A stretch of 64,000 nucleotides of DNA. It comes from Sphagnum compactum. Taxonomy: Eukaryota; Bryophyta; Sphagnopsida; Sphagnales. Position 1 is the stretch's first letter; the number at the start of each line of letters is the position of its first letter. This document shows, in pieces, positions 49,201-60,119 of this stretch. Location: contig OZ234496.1 in assembly GCA_965153455.1 (NCBI GenBank), forward strand, positions 5,589,207-5,653,206, given 5' to 3'. The translations under genes were made by a program, and so were the position numbers. The notes under the pieces were generated by a model. It saw only the letters and a list, made by a program, of their open reading frames with translations, made no database searches and was not told the origin of the DNA.

Positions 49201-49632
49201 TGAATCCCAGTCATGGAGCCGAAGCTTGCACAACTCTGGATCCCATGGATGCCCTATTTCAGTACCCCTTCGTATTATCATCTGTCTGGCCGTTGCTGAG
49301 GCGAACCGGAAGAAGGGCTTGAAGGAAAAGAGGGAATTGACAACCCCTGTCGCCAGATTCATGGCTGCGGTTCCTTCCAGCGCTGATGATGATGATGCCT
49401 CGTTTGTGGCGGAGAATGTCTGCTGCTGTGACTCCGTTGATATAACATTGCACCGAATGCGCGTAGCCTGCACTACAACAACAACAACAACGGCAACAAA
49501 TGCAAAACAAAGGTATTTAGTCGCACGCAATTCCGAGGTGGAAATGGAGGAGAGTGGAGAGAGAGAGAGATAAAAGAACGAACTTACAAGCGAAAAAGGC
49601 ACGGCAAATGCAGCCATGGAGGAGACGGCCAT
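46218..49632 (-). CDS. Plastid-type SAM-dependent methyltransferase, 8 exons
   Basis: Class I SAM methyltransferase of a plant family annotated as chloroplastic; its substrate is not known to me. Exons in transcript order: 49632-49588, 49467-49159, 48822-48712, 48309-48169, 47581-47489, 47245-47126, 46921-46805, 46355-46218. Every exon begins and ends in phase 0, giving 357 aa. The N-terminus (about 50 residues, Ser/Ala-rich) fits a transit peptide. Motif I is VVDIGCATGLSTFGL (about residues 185-199), then VIGVDLSPYF (209-218), AFDLVSLCLVCHELP (about 253-267) and LLKPGGALAIMEMNP (281-295). Upstream is the family's YYLKPFHAYDNGNLSWDAA segment. The C-terminus has FKATEPYFDDY and ends with SPSHRTLVAHKN. 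Intron 7 holds a candidate cassette exon. The gene is head-to-head with the SUN gene. Confidence 0.9.
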
Positions 49633-50690
49633 AGCAAAACCCTCAATAGGTAGGTAATTTTTTGTTGCACCTCGGCCCGATCCTACTTGAAGAGGAGCGC
49701 ACCTGCAACACCAGGAACGATTCTCAATTTCTGTGCAGGATGACAGACGAAAGGAGGAGGAGGGATGGCGAAAGTGCTGCTCTCCACCTTTTTCGTCTTC
49801 AACTCGACGACGGAGGAGTCAGCAATGCACAACTAACTACTTTACACTGCTCATCCGCTGTAAGATCTTTCAGCGCATCGCGACAAAGAAGAATGTCCTG
49901 ACTCATCGGTTGATGATGCGACGAAGCATCCCACTCTTTCGGATGGAGTCCAGGAAGAGTTGCACTACAATAATAATCCTTGCTTCGCTGCGGGTGCAAT
50001 TGCAATATCCAACATAAGGCCATGCTCACAGACGGTGGCGTGGAGTATGACGACGCGGGGACTGTGTAGTCCCACTGAAACACAAAAAAGGCAAAAGATG
50101 TGAGCTTTTTCTCTCCTGCAGGGCACCAGAGCCTGATATGAATCACGATGAGCGTAAGCTTGCAGGTTTCAAGTGCATTTTGTTGCTCACAATTTGCCTT
50201 ATTCTCAGCTGGGTATTGCAAGCAATGGAAGTGGCAATTGACCACATTGGTTGCTGCACTTCAAAGAAGGAAGGAAGCAAGGAAGGAGGTATGGGTTCCA
50301 AACTCCCATTATTATTGAAGTCTTCTTCCTCGCCTTCCCTGTCTGTCGCAGTGATAGTAGTAGCTGTGCCAGTGGAGGGCTGCAGGGTGCAAGAAGACAC
50401 ACCACCTATTACCCTAACCAACCGTCAAGAGACATAACCTTCTTCTTTTGCATTTGGTGCTGCTGCTGCTGCTTTGCCTGTCTGTCCTCCTTACCTGTCA
50501 TTGAAACGGCTTGGTGATCAGCGAGATTACGGGATGGGACGAGAAGCGAGCAGTCAGGATCAGAGACGAAGAAGAAGCGGGAACAACAACAACAACAACA
50601 ACAAAGGTGGCGGCTTTGTGTGCTAAGCAAAAAGCATGAAAGACAACAAGACGGTTGCTTTCTCCTGTTGGTGGAGCTTGATGTCCATTT

Positions 50691-50733
<43 letters not shown>

Positions 50734-50999
50734 CTGTTTGTGTTTTCTTTTGTTGCTGCTGCTGCAACGCCGTGGAAAAAACGGGTGTTTTTGAGGATGG
50801 GGAGCAACGCGGTGGCGTATCGTGGGATGATGATAATCTGTGTCATGATGAATACTCCATTGTTGTTGTTTGTTGTGTTTGTGAATTTGAAAATTTGCGA
50901 GACTCTCTGTTGTTTCTAAGTCCCCAGAAAGCACGAAAGAGGACTCCGCGGTGTTGCACAAACCTTGGCACACTTCGTGATAGAGGGCTACCTACGGCG
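49633..50999. promoter_or_regulatory. Shared upstream region of methyltransferase and SUN genes
   Basis: The two genes diverge from this 1.37-kb stretch, which should hold both promoters and leaders. Several overlapping open frames occur on both strands, but no domain or splice model supports them. The right part holds CAA, CTG and CT repeats typical of leader sequence. I could not locate TATA boxes with confidence. Confidence 0.5.
50693..50731. repeat. (CT)n microsatellite upstream of SUN gene
   Basis: About 19 uninterrupted CT units lie roughly 270 bases before the SUN start codon, on the sense strand. CT tracts are frequent in plant 5' leaders. It produces false Ser-Leu or Arg-Glu frames on the two strands. 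Confidence 0.95.
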
Positions 51000-53306
51000 A
51001 TGGCTGCAGTTCCACTTTCTGTATCCAATGCGATTACGGGAACGTCGGGAAGCGCAGCCGAGATGGCGATGGAAGTCACAGCAGCCAATACACGGAAAAG
51101 CGCAGTACCTTCTCGAAGCGGCTCAGAAGCGACTGATGCGAGGGTGATTGCCCCCGTCATTACTACTCGGACAAGGCGTGTTCGGGGGGAGCCCGTAATC
51201 CCCAGTTCGCCAGGAGATGCGACCTCGGACTTCGCCTTCTCAAGGGACTTGAGCGTCGTGGATGGGCAAATGCAAGTGGAGAGCGCGCAAACGGATTCTG
51301 CGAAGCAAAAAAAAGTTGCTCGAGCTGTTGTGGGAGTTTCAGCACCTGCTCGCACTTCTCCGCTGGTGAAGCACAAAACGGTGAAGCATGCAGCAGGGCA
51401 CAAAGCGGCTTCTGGAAGTAGTAAAGAGACACGGAGATCCATTTGGGATGTGATGGGGCACCTGTTTTCTCGCCTGTTTCTGGTTTTCATTGTGGGAGCA
51501 GGACTTGGAACAACAGTCTGGAGTTTGCGAGCCACATCTCCCAAGTCAATTCACAGGTCTTCTGCCTTGGAGATTGAGCAACTCCAGGAGTTTGTGACCA
51601 AGAGTGTGAGAGGGATGCAGGTCAGTGCTTCTCCTTTTGCATAATCCTTTCCTGACCTGGTGAAGAAGCCCTGACTCATACACCACATGACTATTGTTGC
51701 AAAGGGGATTCAGAGAGACAAAACTTTTGTGGGACTTTTGGGACTCTTGAAAGTCAGTGTGCCAGGAAGGTTGTGGGCTAGAAACACAAATTCCAATCAG
51801 ATGATTCTTGTTGCTCATTTGTCACTCCCTGAGTCGTAATGGTCAGTTTGGCAATTGCTAACCACATTCTTCAAAGAGTCTAGAATTGGCATGTTCATTC
51901 CTGGATTGTTGTTTTCAGGTTTTGGAGATCATAAGTGCTTTGTGTTGTCGGCATTCGAAGTCCCATCATTGGGACTCACCAATCTCAATTAGGTCATCTC
52001 CAAGATGATGAGGCCATCATTGTCTTCAGACATGGGCATTCCAGTTCTGCACATGGCCATCTTTAGGCTCTTGAGAATGCTTTAGATTCAGATGTAGAAT
52101 CTGGAAGAAATCTGCATGCAAATGAGGCTCACACTTCAGACATTAGACAATACACTGTGATGAAAGAAGTTCAAATCATCATGGTAGTAATCAATCTCTT
52201 TCATTGCTACTCCCACTCAATAGCTCTGGAATCTGACATTGATGGTTTCTGCCCACAGTTTCCATTCAACAAATCAAAATGACAATAATAATAAGTCTGC
52301 AGGAGCAACTGGAGCTCATTGACCGGAGGATTGGGACAGCGATTGGAGACCTGAGAAATGAGGTGAAGGAGGAGATAGAATCAGAAGTGACAAGAATACG
52401 AACAAAGGTGCTGAGTGTAACAGAGCACATTGATCATCTCTTTGTAGATGGGGGTCCATTGAATAGGAATGAAGCTTTGGAGCTTATGCAGTCAATGGTG
52501 GAAGCAAGTCTTGCACAACATGGAGTCAAAAAGATTGGTCTGGAAGATGTACAAGCTGAAGCAAGACAGATTGTGCGGACAGAAATTGAAAAACATTCTG
52601 CTGATGGTATGGGGAGACCTGACTATGCTTTGGCTAGTGGGGGAGGTAAGGTCACAGAACACTCAGAAGGCTACTTTCTTGGTAGAGGCAGCATTTGGAG
52701 TAGTCCAGTTCGCAGTCTTTTTCCTGGAGCTCCCAAGAAGCACTGGCTGGCAAACAAGATTCTGGAGCCTAGCTTTGGGGAGCCTGGTCAGTGTCTCCCT
52801 CTGAGTGGGAGCAATGTGTATGTGGAGATCTCACTTCGAACTGCCATCATTCCAGATGCAGTCACTCTGGAGCATGTGTCCAAGGTGAACCCCTTTTTAA
52901 TGGCATGTCGATACATAATGACTAAACTCTGAGCACTGCGTGTTTTGAGTCTAAACTGCCCTATCTGTGACATGCTGTCAGTGGCAGCATGGTTGCATAG
53001 GTTTTAATTGTGTTGATTTGTTTGCAGACAGCTGGCTATGATGTGAAGAGTGCACCCAAGGAGTTTCAGATCTTTGGATGGCAGGAGACCAAAGCTCAAG
53101 ACCGAGTTTTACCTGCTGTCATTCCCAAACTGCTGGGAGATTTCATGTATGATGTGGAGGGCCCAAGCATGCAAACATTTGAGCTACCTGCAGACAATGT
53201 GGGGGGAGAATTGACCAATATGATTCGCATTCAAGTGCTGTCAAATCATGGGAATCCCCGTCACACTTGTCTCTACCGTCTGCGAGTGCATGGAGTGGAA
53301 CCCTAG
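51000..53306 (+). CDS. SUN: SUN-domain nuclear-envelope protein (AtSUN1/2-like), 3 exons
   Basis: SUN proteins sit in the inner nuclear membrane and bind KASH proteins in the perinuclear space, linking nucleus and cytoskeleton. Exons 51000-51620, 52303-52884 and 53028-53306 join in phase 0 to 493 aa, slightly longer than Arabidopsis SUN1/SUN2. Order: basic nucleoplasmic N-terminus with RTRRVRGEP, one transmembrane helix (about 155-174, LFSRLFLVFIVGAGLGTTVW), a helical coiled-coil region (about 190-300), then the C-terminal SUN domain (about 314-490). The SUN domain has PDYALASGGGKVTEHS, SFGEPGQCLPL, IIPDAVTLEHVSK and SNHGNPRHTCLYRLRVHG. The protein stops three residues after VHG, the classical mid-SUN ending. 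Start: the first ATG giving a clean N-terminus. A longer open frame continues upstream from 50772 but looks like leader. Confidence 0.94.
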
Positions 53307-55767
53307 AAGGATTCATATGTTCAAAGTTGAACAGAGCAACCAGTTTGAGGAGTCTTTGCATTCATACAGTGTTGCAGAGCACAATGGGCATACCCTCAAA
53401 AGAAATTGATGTTGGCTGGTCTCTGTTGTTGAGAAAGCTGATTGGGTGCAATCATTGTAAACATGCTCAGAGGCAAGATTTTGTCACTCACAATTGCAGC
53501 CTTGAACAGTCCAAAGCATCAAGGAGATTACACTGCTGGGGGCAATATAACCAAAAACTGACATACATACCAGCATGTCACAGGGACTCAAGACATCACT
53601 GAATTTATGACACTATACATCAGATGTTGGGAGCCACTGATGTTCAACAGTATAGCCTTTTGCTCAAGGTACATCTCATCAAGTGCTAGGGTTGATAAAG
53701 AGGCAGAGATGAGGTGCACTCCATCCGCCATTCTTGCACTGCACAGGTGCTTGTGGAAGTCACTAGAGACAATCTAGGATTTAGCTACTCACCTCAATTG
53801 TTGACACTTTTGTGAAATGGAGTATGATCCTGATCAAGAATTTTAACCGTGCAAATCTGTAAGCTTTGATTCTACATAATGTTGTGGGCTAGTTGTTTTG
53901 GGCCTCTTTTGGCTTTTTCTCATTCCTTTCCTTTGCTGGTGACACAAGGAACCTTGTGTTGCAATTGCTTTGCTTTCCTCTTTAACTGTAATTGAATGTT
54001 TTGGTCCTCCAAACACAAGTTTATCATGTGACATAAATATCAGAGAATATAATTTATTGTCTTGCAAGGTGAATATCAAACAACACAAAAACACTTTGTT
54101 CAACGTGAGATGATCGAAACCATGTAAAAACAATTTGTAGTACCTTCACCATTCTAGCATCTTCTTGATGATTTTTTTTTCGTTTCTTCATTTTGGCAAG
54201 AAAAAGAAACATCCTGAAATTCCTACTACTGAGGTGGGAAAAAAAAATGCCAAGAAATTTTGAACTACGTAGGCACATTGCACCATCAAGCTTTAGGATA
54301 AAATAGTGTATTATAATGTCAAACAAATGTTTACAATTCTCACAATTTGTCTAACATAAAAATTGTCACAACATGATGAAAAACATGTGCAAAATTGTCA
54401 CAACATGCATTGTGATGAGTAAACACTGTAAACAAGGTGTGTTTCACACAATCACCTTGCCATATGTATGGTTTCATCAATGGGCATTGCATGGATAAAT
54501 GACATATTTTGTGTGAGAAGAAAAAATCATGTGATTGATGTTGATAATTGTAATAGAAAAAAAATGATGTGTCCAACCTCCTAATCAACTTGGCATCATA
54601 ATTCATGACATTGGCCACAATTGCAAAGTGTGGGCTATGACAAGATATTGCATCGTGATCCTTCAACTTTGTTTTCAATCTTGAATCGTAAAACATTATC
54701 TTTAAACATTATTTATGATACTTCGCCTATTTTGTTTATTGTATTAAACATTGAATCTAAAGCACAAAAGAAGCATAGAGTGTATTCCAAGTGATGATGT
54801 CTTTTATTTACCATTTTATGTTATGAGATAGGTTATCTTTTTCCTTTCAATGCTTGAATAAGGTTCCTATGAAGAAATCATATAAATCTTTTAGTTTGCA
54901 TGTTTTTCGCTTTGGAATCTAGCTAATGTTTTCAACTTTAAATTGGTGAAAGGCAAAAGTACTCAACAAAAATTGTAAGTGATAATTCAAAACATCCAAA
55001 GATATGTATGACTATTTCTTCTGAACTACTTTATAGAACATTATGGATACTATTGCACAATTGTTTAGATGCAAAGGCAATAATGTGTATTTACCATAAT
55101 TCGATTTGAAGGTGGATATGTATTGCATGTCTTTTTTTTGTGCACGTTTCATTTTATTGTAAAACCTCTATCTAAAATGGTTGATCCTTATGTGAAATTT
55201 TCAAATACCAACAAGAATATATTGAATTCATTCTAGATTACATGTGCATAAATTATTTTTTAATTGGTGGATTTTTTTGGTGGACATGTGGTGTTTAATT
55301 ATATAATATATATTTTTAAATCTTGTGGGTATTGCACACATCCAACCAAGTTGATGGATGTAAATTGCAAATACAATTTAACACAAAGTGAAATTTAAAA
55401 TTTGGATGATGACAAAATGGATTGAAAGAAAACCAATTGCTTTAGTATTTTATCAATTGAATGGTTATAGGGGATGTTTCCATTTTAAGTTCTTATAACC
55501 ATTTAATATACATGTCATTTCTTTGTTGTGCTTTTGTTAATTATGGTTCAATTTAAACTATTACTTTTAAATTATTGATATTGAATTTTGTAAATATCTA
55601 AATTTTGGTACTAATAAATTAAATTTTAAAAGCATTATGCTAGTGCCTTGAATATATTTGTTTATTTCTTTTTTACACAAATGGATAGGATTTTTATTTT
55701 TTTTAAATGATCTTATAGCATTTTATGAATTTTTGTTAATGAAAAAAAAGCAAAACACATGGTTCAA
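53307..55767. other. SUN 3' region and A+T-rich spacer
   Basis: The first few hundred bases are the probable SUN 3' UTR. From about 54 kb the sequence is A+T-rich. Minus-strand frames at 54054-54326 and 54340-54696 are open but His/Phe-rich without a recognised domain. I see no other structure. Confidence 0.5.
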
Positions 55768-56418
55768 TACATGAAATATATTGGTTTATGATTAGTCCAA
55801 TAAGCTTATGTACTTTTTGATTGACATGTTGTCAAAATGGAATTACTCCATACATGATCTAATTGTGAATTACAAATTGTTGTGATTTCCAAAAAGATTA
55901 AGGTAAATATGATCCTTTAATTGTTTTAATGATGAAGTGTTTTTTAACATGTCCACATTAAAATCACATATGAATGTTGTAGGGCAATTATATGGAGCTT
56001 TGACATAAATGCATTCTAATAGTTGAAGAAAACTTTCAATATGTATTGTGGGGGGTTTATAAATAACATGTTTGTCTTGTGTTAAAGTTGGAGGTTGTTG
56101 TAATAATTCCAATTCCATTCTTTGTATGTATTTGATGTGCATGTAATGTGTTATTTTATCATAAAGCATAATAGTGCCATGGATGTCGTAACATGACAAA
56201 CTTGAAAACTTGTGATTTGTTACTATCACAATACATTCAACTTTCATATTGTTTATTCATGTTTCATTGAGGCATAATATATGTGATGCTTGTAAATTAA
56301 GGTCAACTATTATATCATGTTAATGTTGATTAAGAGATCAAATGTTTGGAGATTGAATATTTAGATAAGAAGTTTGAATTTTTTCCAAGATCGGTAAAAA
56401 CAAATCATATTTTGCAAT
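55768..56418 (-). pseudogene. EEP-type endonuclease relic (Helitron or LINE origin)
   Basis: Minus-strand reading gives the landmarks of an endonuclease/exonuclease/phosphatase domain in order. YLNIQSPN comes near 56380-56360. After a frame change there is CYDIHGTIMLYD at about 56195, YKPPTIHIESFLQLLE near 56050, CPTTFICDFNVDML near 55965 (the conserved DFN), ICNSQLDHVWSN near 55855 and YWTNHKPIYFM near 55790 (the DH-type end). The C-terminal histidine motif reads NHKP rather than DHKP, and stops interrupt the frame, so it is inactive. No reverse transcriptase follows, so a Helitron PIF1-EEP protein is a better guess than a LINE, but no helicase part was found upstream. Confidence 0.68.
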
Positions 56419-59400
56419 TGTTTCAAATCAATTTTATTTTTCTTTTACCATTGCATCAACATTGAGTTTCTTTTGTTCAAATGGATTAAGCAAATAAAGG
56501 TTTTCTTTTGTACATAAATAAAATTATGTATGTTAAACCATGTTTAAATACACCATAAGATCAAATGCTAATTTTTTCATTAATAAGCCTTGAACACAAT
56601 GTATTATTCATGTTTCTATTGGTTGAATTGGGAATTATATACATGTGAATAGATGATTAGAATTATGACCAACTTGTACTTCTTGTATTTTTGTTATGAT
56701 AAGAGTTCAATAATTTTGAATGGTGGGATAATCTTCATAAAAAAATTTATTTATTGTTTTATGTGTTGCCAAAAAAATTATTATAGTTACATTTGATTAT
56801 GCATAGCCTTTTATCAATGAATGAAAACAGTAGACTACATATTATGATATTTCATCCAATACCAATAGTCTTCATTATTATCATTTTTTTAATCAAAACA
56901 TCACATCTTTCATCACTAAATGGTTTTAAATCATTAATTGACTTGTTCAATGGAATGGTTAATCTTAAATGTATAGTTGATTCACTAACATTGTACATAA
57001 CTTTCCATGTGTATGCCATCTTTTGAATAATTTGTCTTGATAAGGTTCTTTTGTTCAAGGACATAAAAATAAAATGTATCTTCCCTTTTTTTAAGATTTT
57101 AATTTCTAGGAGGGCTTCAAATAGTTCCTATTTTACTTTTTTAATATATAGGCAACCATAATTTTTTGAGTAATTTTCGAAGGTCAAAACTAGAAGGTCT
57201 TGAAAGGCCATCATAGTCATGTCTACAAATTTGTAATAGTTCTCACTTTTTTGTTTCAATCAAAAAATTAGACCATGCCTTAGTGACTATAATTGAGGAA
57301 AAAATAAAGGTTTTTACAATGGTGTAATTTGACACTTCATGGTAAAGGGTCATGAATATCAAAAATAAATGTTTAAGAACTTTCAAGAACACAAATCTTT
57401 ACTTATGTAGTTTATGTAGGTGTCTACAATTTTTTCATAATGTATACATAGGTGGGTAACACAAAGCCCATGTGGTGCAAGTGAATAGTATAAATCACAA
57501 ATTTTAAAAGATTATTTTTTTAATTAAATTAAATTTGGGTCCACTTTTTCTTGAATTCAAAGCTCATGTTGAGACCACCATGGAGCAACCCCTAGTGGCA
57601 AAGGTTGCACAACACCAAATGCCAAATTGGGTTTGACTCCTGACGAACTATGTCATTGCAAAGCACAAAACATGTCAAAGTGTGGGCAAAGGGTTGTGAA
57701 AGAAAAATGTGTTCCCTTCAAAACAATTTAAGTTAAGTCCATGGTTAAGTTGCAAGATGGAATTTGGGAGCTTTGGGCAAAAAAACCTTGAACTAATCAA
57801 AGAGTTTGCGGCAACCCAAGTCCTTCATGCCTTGGGTTGGAAGGAATGGTTCTAGATAATGAATCAATCTGGGATTTGGGTTTCGAACAAAGATTAACCC
57901 GTATGTGGTTTGGCCATGTTTGGGATCCCGACATTACAAGAAATCATGGTAGTTTTTTTATTGACCATAAAATGGTCTTTTTGATTAGCCAAATTGGACA
58001 AAAAATTGGATAGCCAAAAAAAGTCCAATTTTTAAATAATAAAAATGTAATTAATTAATAAATAGTAAGCACCTACCTACCCACCATGGCCTCCTACCTA
58101 CGTATCCACAACCCACCTAAGTACTATACATTTACACACATGTACATGATATATACATGAATATACATAGTTCACATAATGTATGTTGATAAGGGGGATT
58201 GGTCTTCTTGGTTACACACTAATGTCTTGGCCATCAAACCATCACATCACTTTATCAATGATACCAAATGCATTTAACATGTTTCTTTGAACTTCAATGA
58301 AATATTTTGTTAATGTGTATGACAACATTTGAACTTCAATTTTTTTCATAAATAGGTAAGTAGATACTTAACTAGATAGATAAATCAGTACACATGCCTA
58401 CTTACCCATGTTTTTATATGTACATACCTACTTATGTAAAATATAGGTAGGTATGTAGGTAAATTTCTAGGTAGATATGTAAGTAGGTAAATAGATAAAT
58501 ATTAGGTAGGTAGTAAGTAGGTAAATAAATAGTAGGTAAGTAGATAATTAAATAGATAAATAAGTAAATAGGTAGATAAATAAATAAATATGTAAGTAGA
58601 TAAATAGGTAGGTAAATAAATAAATGGGTAGATAGATAGATAAGTATGTAGGTAAATAAATAGGTAGGACATAGGTTGGTATATGTTAGGTAAGGAGGTA
58701 AGTAACCTAATAGGCATAGCAAGTAGGCTAGCTAACCAAACTAATATGGTCAATTCAACAAAGCCATAGGCATCTTGATGAACCCTTTTAAAATTTGTCC
58801 TTCTTGACTAAATATATGACTTCATATTTAGTCAAAATGCTCATTTTATTCAAAAGAACAAACCAAAAAAACCATGTGTTTTTATGCCCCATGCCTTTAA
58901 CCAAAGGGACATCCTTTAATCAATGTGGACACTTTATTCAAGTTGAGCCTTTTGCAAAACCATGATTTCTTGTAGTGTAAAAAAAATTTATGTGCCATAA
59001 TAACACTTTGGTCTTATGTAATGCTACAAATTTGAGCAAACTATAAAGGTCAAAGGACTACTTTCTATGAACTTTTTTAGTAGAAATTTAGCAAATGTTT
59101 CCATTGTAAACCCACTCATGAACATGACCTACATTAAAACCAACCACAATTTTTAATCAAGAACTACTCCCCAAAAAATGATTAGCTATTGTTGTTGGTG
59201 AAAACTAATCAAGTTAAAAACACTTAATAACATGTGCAAACACAAGAGCTCCTACCTCCTACCTTTGGTGCTTCTATTTTAATAAAAAAATTTGAGGAAA
59301 ATTGTTGAGCCTCTTTATCAACATTGAAAAATATATGCTAATATTAGCAACAAGACTCCACTCACACTCATGATGTTTATGGACATATGCAACTTTGGGC

Positions 59401-59850
59401 CTTTGCTACATATGATGATGATGACCACAACCTCAACTAGGCCTTGTGGATTCAAGATTCCAACATTCCATGAAAGAGTTATAGTATGTGAGCTTGTTGA
59501 ACTTTGCCAATTTTTTTGGTGATGTCAATGGATTACATTAAACCACCCAAGAAAATAGCACCCATGAAAAAACCCTCATCATGCCTAAAGTTGTTGCGAA
59601 TGGTGTGTAGACACCATTTGAGGAAGCAAATGACGAAATAGATGAGAAACCACTTGGCCATGGAAAACAAGAAACCAATGATGTTCAACACCCACAACAT
59701 GATGAAAAAAAGAATCAATAAAAGGACTATGTTTACCTATTTATGAAAAAGGAACTTGTTCAAGAGGATTAAATTCAATAATAGGTAAACCCACAAGGGG
59801 TTCCAATGGCATTTCTCTGCCAACAAGTTGCCCATGGTTTTTAGTTTCCT
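56419..59850. other. A+T-rich intergenic region
   Basis: No gene is supported. A minus-strand open frame at 56852-57064 (with LNKSINDLKPFSDERCDVLI) is protein-like but unidentified; it lies upstream of the endonuclease relic in the same orientation and may belong to the same element. A plus-strand coding-like piece near 59580-59715 (PKVVANGV, then ANDEIDEKPLGHGKQE) is also unassigned. A GTAG-type microsatellite lies at 58345-58735. Confidence 0.5.
58345..58735. repeat. Degenerate GTAG/GATA microsatellite
   Basis: Nearly 400 bases are built from GTAG, GTAA, ATAG and ATAA tetranucleotides (GTAGGTAGGTA, TAGATAGATAAGTA). Related CCTACCTACC and CTACCTAC runs occur just upstream near 58070-58100. 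Minus-strand frames that read as Tyr-Leu-Pro-Thr repeats are products of this composition. Confidence 0.92.
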
Positions 59851-60119
59851 TTGTTTCTACAATTGTCCAAAAAAATTGAACAATATTATATCATTGTTCA
59901 TGTTTGTTAAAACAAACCAAACGCACATTCTAGAAGTGTTTTCCTTTTCAAGTTGTGAACATTTTGTTTCTACAATTGCCCAAAAAAATTGAACATATTG
60001 CATTATTGTTCATTTTTCGTAGTTCATCATTAGAGAGATACAATAGAATCTCCAAATTGGTTGTCGAAAGCCCTGAAAACACAACCAAAATCACATACTA
60101 AAAATGCTTTCCTTTTCAA
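59851..60119. repeat. Two-copy tandem duplication, about 113-bp spacing
   Basis: TTGTTTCTACAATTGYCCAA then AAAAATTGAAC starts at 59851 and again at 59964. Both copies later contain a CATTATTGTTCAT-like block and TTTTCCTTTTCAAGTT. The second copy carries an extra insertion. Confidence 0.75.

Noticed and set aside
50409-50973. Open frames on both strands across the CT tract upstream of SUN
   Set aside because: Products of the CT microsatellite in probable leader sequence.
52279-52302. Using the ATG at 52279 as the start of the SUN protein
   Set aside because: It lies in the intron before a clear acceptor at 52302, and the first exon with the transmembrane helix joins in phase.
58432-58753. 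Minus-strand frames reading as Tyr-Leu-Pro-Thr repeat proteins
   Set aside because: They are translations of the GTAG/GATA microsatellite, with no other coding sign.
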